Assembly: GCA_030067055.1 (NCBI GenBank)
Contig: JASJAL010000196.1
Location: 1 to 10,875 of the forward strand
Origin: Kiloniellales bacterium
GTDB lineage: Bacteria > Pseudomonadota > Alphaproteobacteria > Kiloniellales > JAKSBE01
Length of the DNA: 10,875 bases
Direction: 5' to 3'
This document shows, in pieces, positions 7,304 to 10,875 of this stretch. The translations under genes and the position numbers were made by a program. Below the pieces are notes generated by a model. The model saw only the letters and a list, made by a program, of their open reading frames with translations. It was not told the DNA's origin and ran no database searches. Each line of letters opens with the position of its first letter. Within the stretch, counting starts at the first letter, position 1.

Positions 7304-8380
7304 ATGACGCAAGCCGTGCCAACAAAACGGCCGGGCCTCGACACCTTGAGCGGCATGAACGATCGCTCGCGGGAGGTCTTCCGGCATATCGTGGACGCCT
7401 ACGTCGAGACCGGCGAACCGATCGGCTCGCGCACCCTGTCGCGCCAGCTGGGCATGGATCTCTCGCCGGCGACCATCCGCAACGTGATGGCCGATCTCGA
7501 GGACCTCGGCCTGCTCTTCGCGCCGCACACCTCGGCCGGGCGGCTGCCGACCGAGCTCGGCCTGCGGCTTTTCGTCCACGGATTGCTGGAGCACGGAAAC
7601 CTCACTCAGGCCGAGCGCGAAAGCATCGAATCCCAGTGCAGCGGCGCCGGCCGCAGCCTGACCGAGGTCTTCGAGGAGGCCAGCCAGACGCTCTCCGGCC
7701 TGTCGCGCTGCGCCGGTTTGGTTGTGGCGCCCAAGGCCGAGGAGACCCTAAAGCACATCGAGTTCGTCTCGCTCGGGCCGGGGCGGGCGCTGGTGGTTCT
7801 GGTCAGCGGCACGGGCGTGGTCGAGAACCGGATCATCGACGTCCCGGTCGGCCTGCCGGCGTCTTCTTTGGTCGAGGCCAGCAATTACCTGACCTCGCGC
7901 CTGGTCGGGCGCCGGCTCAGCGAGGCCCAGGACGAGATCCGGAAAGAGCTGGAGACCCAGCGCGCCGAGCTGAACGAGCTGACCGGCAAGCTGATCGAGG
8001 CCGGCCTGGCCTTCTGGGGCGGCGGCGAGGAGCGCAGCGGCGCCCTGATCGTGCGCGGCCAGGCCCAACTGCTGGAGGACATCACCGCGGTCGAGGACCT
8101 GGAGCGGGTGCGCCAGCTCTTTACCGCGCTGGAGACCAAGGAATCCCTGCTGCGCCTTCTGACCTTGACGGACTCGGCCCAGGGGGTGCAGATCTTCATC
8201 GGGGCGGAGAGCGACCTCTTCAGCCTGACCGGCTGCTCGCTGGTCATCGCCCCCTACTCCAACTCGGAGAACACCGTGGTCGGCGCCATCGGCGTGATCG
8301 GGCCGACCCGCATCGACTATGCGCGGATCATTCCCATGGTGGACTACACAGCGCAGGTCATCGGCCGTCTGATCGGCTGA
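7304..8380 (+). CDS. hrcA: Heat-inducible transcription repressor HrcA
   Basis: A 358-residue repressor that in other bacteria binds CIRCE elements upstream of chaperonin genes, with activity tuned by GroEL. The N-terminal winged helix (about 15-95) shows GEPIGSRTLSRQLGMDLSPA, ATIRNVMADLEDLGLL and PHTSAGRLPTELGLRLFV, all typical of HrcA. The regulatory domain runs to the end, closing with GAIGVIGPTRIDYARIIPMV, then YTAQVIGRLI. The ATG at 7304 is preferred over an in-frame GTG at 7280 because the latter lies before the predicted transcription start; the ribosome binding site GGTGGGA is modest. grpE follows after 44 bases. Its targets probably lie outside the window, since neither its own promoter nor that of dnaK shows a CIRCE element. 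Confidence 0.97.
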   Translation: MTQAVPTKRPGLDTLSGMNDRSREVFRHIVDAYVETGEPIGSRTLSRQLGMDLSPATIRNVMADLEDLGLLFAPHTSAGRLPTELGLRLFVHGLLEHGNLTQAERESIESQCSGAGRSLTEVFEEASQTLSGLSRCAGLVVAPKAEETLKHIEFVSLGPGRALVVLVSGTGVVENRIIDVPVGLPASSLVEASNYLTSRLVGRRLSEAQDEIRKELETQRAELNELTGKLIEAGLAFWGGGEERSGALIVRGQAQLLEDITAVEDLERVRQLFTALETKESLLRLLTLTDSAQGVQIFIGAESDLFSLTGCSLVIAPYSNSENTVVGAIGVIGPTRIDYARIIPMVDYTAQVIGRLIG

Positions 8381-8424
8381 CATCGGCGTGGTTCCCCAGG
8401 GCGCAACGGAGGACTGAAGGACAA

Positions 8425-9144
8425 ATGGCGTCGAACGACAACGCCAAGCCGGAGGGCGAAGGCAGCGAGGAAGTGACCCCGGCGGCCGAGGCCGAGGCGG
8501 CGGCGAAGACACCCGAGGAAGCCGCGCCGGAGGAACCCGAGACGCTCGAGGCCGAGCCCGCGGACTCGGCGGCCGAGGCGATCGCTGCCCTTGAGGCGGA
8601 AAAAGCCGAATTGAAGGACCAACTCCTGCGCAGCCTGGCCGAGGTCGAGAACGTCCGACGCCGCGCGCAGCGCGAGCGCGAGGACGGCGCCCGCTATGCC
8701 GTCAAACCCCTGGCCGAGGACCTGCTGGCGGTGCGCGACAATCTTTGCCGCGCCGTCGAAAGCGTCTCCGTCGAGGCCGCCGAGGCCGAGCCTCAGCTCA
8801 AGGCCCTGCTCGAAGGCGTGGTGATGACCGAGAAGAGCCTGAGCGAAGCCTTTGCCAGGCATCACATCGAGATCATCGATCCGCTCGGCGAGAAGTTCGA
8901 TCCGAATCTCCACGAAGCGATGTTCGAGGTGCCGGATCCCCAGCAGCCTGCCGGGACCGTCGCCCAGGTGATCGAGGTCGGCTACCGACTCCACGACCGC
9001 CTCTTGCGCGCCGCCCGGGTCGGTGTGTTCAAGTCGGTGCCGGCGGCGGCCGCGGCGCCGGCCGAGGGCGCCGCAGGAGACGATGGCCCGGCCGGTCCTG
9101 AAGGCGCCGCCAAGCCCGGACAGCGAATCGACACGGCGGTCTGA
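8425..9144 (+). CDS. grpE: Nucleotide exchange factor GrpE
   Basis: A 239-residue cochaperone that releases ADP from DnaK. The N-terminal 45 residues are acidic and alanine-rich, likely disordered. A long coiled-coil helix follows (about 50-95; ALEAEKAELKDQLLRSLAEV, then ENVRRRAQRERED), then the head domain with FDPNLHEAMFEVPD, GTVAQVIEVGYRLHDRLLRA and ARVGVFK, which includes the GrpE signature. The last 35 residues form a Pro/Ala/Gly-rich tail longer than in E. coli GrpE (197 residues). The ATG at 8425 has AAGGA close upstream and GGAGG a little further. An open frame continues upstream through hrcA in another frame, but it is not coding. The gene is co-directional with hrcA and ends at a hairpin that includes its stop codon. 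Confidence 0.96.
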   Translation: MASNDNAKPEGEGSEEVTPAAEAEAAAKTPEEAAPEEPETLEAEPADSAAEAIAALEAEKAELKDQLLRSLAEVENVRRRAQREREDGARYAVKPLAEDLLAVRDNLCRAVESVSVEAAEAEPQLKALLEGVVMTEKSLSEAFARHHIEIIDPLGEKFDPNLHEAMFEVPDPQQPAGTVAQVIEVGYRLHDRLLRAARVGVFKSVPAAAAAPAEGAAGDDGPAGPEGAAKPGQRIDTAV

Positions 9145-9150
9145 CCGCCG
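9134..9150. terminator. Perfect 7-bp hairpin at the grpE stop, possible U-less terminator
   Basis: CGGCGGT (9134-9140), loop CTG, ACCGCCG (9144-9150) form a perfect GC-rich stem spanning the grpE TGA. It lies between the convergent ends of grpE and the DUF1848 gene and could act on both strands. No T-run follows on either side, so intrinsic termination is uncertain; it could instead protect the mRNA 3' end. Confidence 0.45.
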
Positions 9151-9157
9151 CGTCGGC

Positions 9158-10054
9158 TCAGTCGCGGGCGATTCCCGGCGCCGGGCCGAGAAAATCCGAA
9201 TCGGGGTCCTGGGCGCGATAGCGCGCCTTCGCCAGGTCCTGGCGCCGCACCGCATAGCAATAGACGCAGCCGTGCGGGCAGCTGTCATAGGCGCCGATGT
9301 CGCGGGACTCGGCGCAAAGGCAGCCCGGCCGATTGCCCTTCTGCCTGGCCGCGATGGCCCGGCCGGCGACCGCCGACAGCCGCTCGGCATCGATGCAGCG
9401 GGCCGGCGAGATCCCGGCTGCAGAAAGGTCCGGCTGGGCGCAGAGGCTGGGCGCGATCCCGGCAGCCCGGGCGATTTCCGCCAGCTCGGCCAAGAGGGCG
9501 CACTTCGCCTCGGGCTCCGGGTCCTCCCAGGAAAAGCCCTGCGCCCGGGCGGCGCGTTCGGTGTTGGCCCTGGTCTTGGCGTAGATCTGGGCGAAGGACA
9601 GCACGACCTCGTCGCAGGCGCCGGCCAGGTTTCCGGCCAGCCGCCGGAAAGTCTCCAGATGCCAGGCCGCGTCGGTCAGGCTGGTGATCATCACCGGATC
9701 GTAGCGCCAGACGACGGCGCGCGGTCCGTAGCGCCCGGCAAAGTCGTGGATCAGGGCGACGCCACGTTCCGCCGGCGGGACCGCCGTCTCCAGGGCGCGG
9801 GGATAGCCGGTCACCGTGTAGTGGACCACGAAAGGCAGGCTCTCGGCGGCCAGGCCCTCGAGCACCGGCAGAAAGGGGCCGGCATTGCGGGTCCAGAACA
9901 CGAAGCCCTCGACCTCGGGCCCGGCCAGCGGCACTCGGTAGGGCGCGCCGCCGTAGGGGTTGGCGACCTGGCAAAAGCCGGCCGCGCGCCGCCGGGCGAA
10001 CCACTCGGCGTAGAAGGCCGGGATATCGCTGCGATAGCTGGCCGAGACGATCAT
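9158..10054 (-). CDS. DUF1848 family protein with C-terminal radical-SAM-like cysteine cluster
   Basis: A 298-residue protein of unknown function. It opens with MIVSASYRSDIPAFYAEWF, followed by EGFVFWTRNAGPFLPVLEGL and VVHYTVTGYPRALE, which look like the early strands of a barrel, then VVWRYDPVMIT and a CDEVVLSFAQIYAKTRANTE segment, all characteristic of DUF1848. Near the C-terminus are C245-x-C247 and C259-x3-C263-x2-C266 (SCPHGCVYCYA), the spacing of a radical SAM [4Fe-4S] site, but at the opposite end of the protein from normal radical SAM enzymes. The family is known for this feature; function and substrate are not established. The ATG at 10052-10054 has GAGGG upstream. It follows a small membrane-protein gene by about 10 bases and probably shares its transcript. 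Confidence 0.9.
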   Translation of the reverse strand: MIVSASYRSDIPAFYAEWFARRRAAGFCQVANPYGGAPYRVPLAGPEVEGFVFWTRNAGPFLPVLEGLAAESLPFVVHYTVTGYPRALETAVPPAERGVALIHDFAGRYGPRAVVWRYDPVMITSLTDAAWHLETFRRLAGNLAGACDEVVLSFAQIYAKTRANTERAARAQGFSWEDPEPEAKCALLAELAEIARAAGIAPSLCAQPDLSAAGISPARCIDAERLSAVAGRAIAARQKGNRPGCLCAESRDIGAYDSCPHGCVYCYAVRRQDLAKARYRAQDPDSDFLGPAPGIARD

Positions 10055-10064
10055 CCGGCGGCCC

Positions 10065-10277
10065 TCAGGGCCACTCGCGGCCGCCCTCCCGGCGGCCCAG
10101 CCAGCGGAAAAAGAGGTAGATCAGGCCGGCGACCACGGCCAGTCCGGCACCGGTGTAGCGCAGGACGGCGCTCGGCCAGACGAACTCCCCGGCCAGGACA
10201 AGGCAGGCACCGATCACGACGTCGGCGACCAGCACCCAGAGGATGATCCGGTAGATCGGGTCGGGCGGTGCTTTCAA
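10065..10277 (-). CDS. Small two-helix membrane protein, unknown function
   Basis: A 70-residue hypothetical protein from a proposed TTG at 10275-10277: MKAPPDPIYR, a first membrane segment (about 11-30, IILWVLVADVVIGACLVLAG), a short loop with VWPSAV, a second membrane segment (about 41-59, ending LIYLFFRWLG) and a basic tail RREGGREWP. TTG is chosen because GGAG lies 10 bases upstream and because the sequence further upstream (arginine-rich, GC-driven) does not look like a membrane-protein leader. A longer in-frame version starting upstream is possible but unlikely. I do not recognise a named family. Its stop is 10 bases before the DUF1848 start, so the two are probably co-transcribed, divergently from dnaK. 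Confidence 0.65.
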   Translation of the reverse strand: MKAPPDPIYRIILWVLVADVVIGACLVLAGEFVWPSAVLRYTGAGLAVVAGLIYLFFRWLGRREGGREWP

Positions 10278-10289
10278 GGCAGAAGATCT

Positions 10290-10335
10290 CCGAGGCGCTC
10301 GCAGGGTTTCGCTGCAGGCAAATCTGGCGCCTCGG
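10290..10335 (-). promoter_or_regulatory. Inverted repeat overlapping the ribosome binding site of the small membrane gene
   Basis: CCGAGGCGC (10290-10298) and GCGCCTCGG (10327-10335) are perfect 9-base inverted repeats flanking a 28-base loop. The loop holds a smaller GCAG/CTGC stem (10301-10304 and 10312-10315). Read on the minus strand, the promoter-distal arm overlaps the predicted GGAG ribosome binding site (10288-10291) of the small membrane-protein gene, so folding could limit its translation. Confidence 0.45.
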
Positions 10336-10440
10336 AACGGCGGCCGCAAGGTCGCGCCCGACCGCTGGGCCATGGGGAATCGGCGCTCCCGGTCGCTGTC
10401 CAAACACCCAAGAAAATTACGGTTTCTGGACATCTCCTAC

Positions 10441-10470
10441 CTTGCAGGATCGGAGGCCATGCTTATATAT
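10441..10470 (+). promoter_or_regulatory. Predicted heat-shock (sigma-32-like) promoter for dnaK
   Basis: CTTGCAGG (10441-10448), 13 bases, then CTTATATA (10462-10469) resembles RpoH-type promoters, which have a CTTG-led -35 and, in alphaproteobacteria, a TAT-rich -10. A weaker vegetative reading, TTGCAG-16-TATATA, overlaps it. Transcription would start about 10475, giving a leader of about 100 bases before the dnaK ATG. Confidence 0.5.
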
Positions 10471-10573
10471 CCGGCGGTAAGTCTTTGATTCTGAGTCACC
10501 CAACCAGGGACCCGGGCGCGGTGCTCACCGCTAACGAGGCCGCCGGGCGGTCTGCTGAAAAAAGAGGGAAGCA

Positions 10574-10875
10574 ATGAGCAAGGTCATCGGCATCGATCTT
10601 GGCACGACGAATTCCTGCGTCGCCGTGATGGAAGGCACTCAGGCGAAGGTCATCGAGAACGCCGAGGGCGTTCGGACCACGCCCTCCATGGTCGCCTTCT
10701 CCGACTCCGGCGAGCGCCTGGTGGGCCAGCCGGCCAAGCGGCAGGCGGTCACCAACCCCGAGAACACGCTCTTCGCCATCAAGCGGCTGATCGGCCGTCG
10801 CTACGAAGACCCGATGGTCGAGAAGGACAAGGGCCTGGTGCCCTACGAGATCGTCAAGGCCGACAACGGCGACGC
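10574..10875 (+). CDS. dnaK: Molecular chaperone DnaK (5' part, cut by window edge)
   Basis: The first 100 residues of the Hsp70 chaperone, which folds and holds proteins in an ATP cycle with DnaJ and GrpE. The start [20 protein letters not shown] is the phosphate-1 motif of the actin-like nucleotide-binding domain. [20 protein letters not shown] and [20 protein letters not shown], then GRRYEDP, continue subdomain IA without interruption. The ATG at 10574 has GAGGG seven bases upstream. The gene continues past the right edge. It is separated from grpE by about 1.4 kb containing two minus-strand genes, and has its own heat-shock-like promoter, so it need not be transcribed from the hrcA promoter. 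Confidence 0.99.
   Translation, partial: MSKVIGIDLGTTNSCVAVMEGTQAKVIENAEGVRTTPSMVAFSDSGERLVGQPAKRQAVTNPENTLFAIKRLIGRRYEDPMVEKDKGLVPYEIVKADNGD

Noticed and set aside
7183..9144. A 653-codon open frame running through hrcA into grpE
   Set aside because: Only the part from 8425 encodes GrpE. Upstream residues are a low-complexity Arg/Ala/Gly translation of hrcA in another frame, an effect of high GC.
9023..10246. 407-codon plus-strand frame covering the grpE end and the DUF1848 gene
   Set aside because: The opposite strand encodes a recognisable DUF1848 protein; this frame is compositionally biased and crosses two unrelated genes.
10051..10407. 118-codon minus-strand frame overlapping the small membrane-protein gene
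   Set aside because: It translates to Arg/Pro-rich sequence without membrane segments, whereas the other frame gives two clean hydrophobic helices.
1..10875. Search for CRISPR arrays, tRNA/rRNA genes, insertion sequences, prophage genes or toxin-antitoxin pairs
   Set aside because: No spaced direct repeats, RNA gene features, transposase-like frames or terminal inverted repeats were recognised by eye; the gene content is housekeeping.

Overview
The window is a GC-rich, gene-dense piece of bacterial chromosome. The gene set suggests an alphaproteobacterium, most likely in or near Rhodospirillales/Kiloniellales: hemW-rdgB-rph lie divergent to hrcA-grpE, a YraN/BON-lipoprotein/gshB group is present, and a DnaK gene has a heat-shock-like promoter. 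The taxonomic call is inferred from gene content and codon/GC character, not from a marker-gene comparison.

Left block (1-3002, minus strand): yraN, a two-BON-domain lipoprotein (DolP/YraP-like), a SirB1-type transglutaminase-like/TPR protein, and gshB (glutathione synthetase, running off the left edge). These read as one unidirectional group. The SirB1 frame has no ATG, GTG or TTG start until deep inside the domain. It does have a CTG overlapping the upstream TGA, with GGAGG seven bases before it. Divergent to this block is an LpoA-like penicillin-binding-protein activator lipoprotein (3167-4585). The lpoA/yraN/dolP association resembles the Escherichia coli yraL-lpoA-yraN-diaA-yraP locus, but rsmI (yraL) and diaA are absent here.

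Middle block (4582-7132, minus strand): rph (RNase PH), rdgB (ITP/XTP pyrophosphatase) and hemW (radical-SAM heme chaperone) are closely spaced or overlapping. The hemW stop overlaps the convergent lpoA stop by a few bases.

Right block: hrcA and grpE (7304-9144, plus) lie behind a good vegetative-type promoter whose -35 element sits in a 14-bp tandem repeat. Next comes a two-gene minus-strand insertion: a small two-helix membrane protein followed by a DUF1848 protein with a C-terminal CxxxCxxC cluster. The beginning of dnaK (plus) follows, behind a sigma-32-like promoter. Chaperone genes hrcA-grpE and dnaK thus bracket an uncharacterised pair.

Most of the window is core housekeeping. No phage, transposon, CRISPR array, tRNA or rRNA was recognised. 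The least explained parts are the DUF1848/small-membrane-protein pair, the hairpin overlapping its ribosome binding site, the CTG start, and the tandem repeat at the hrcA promoter.
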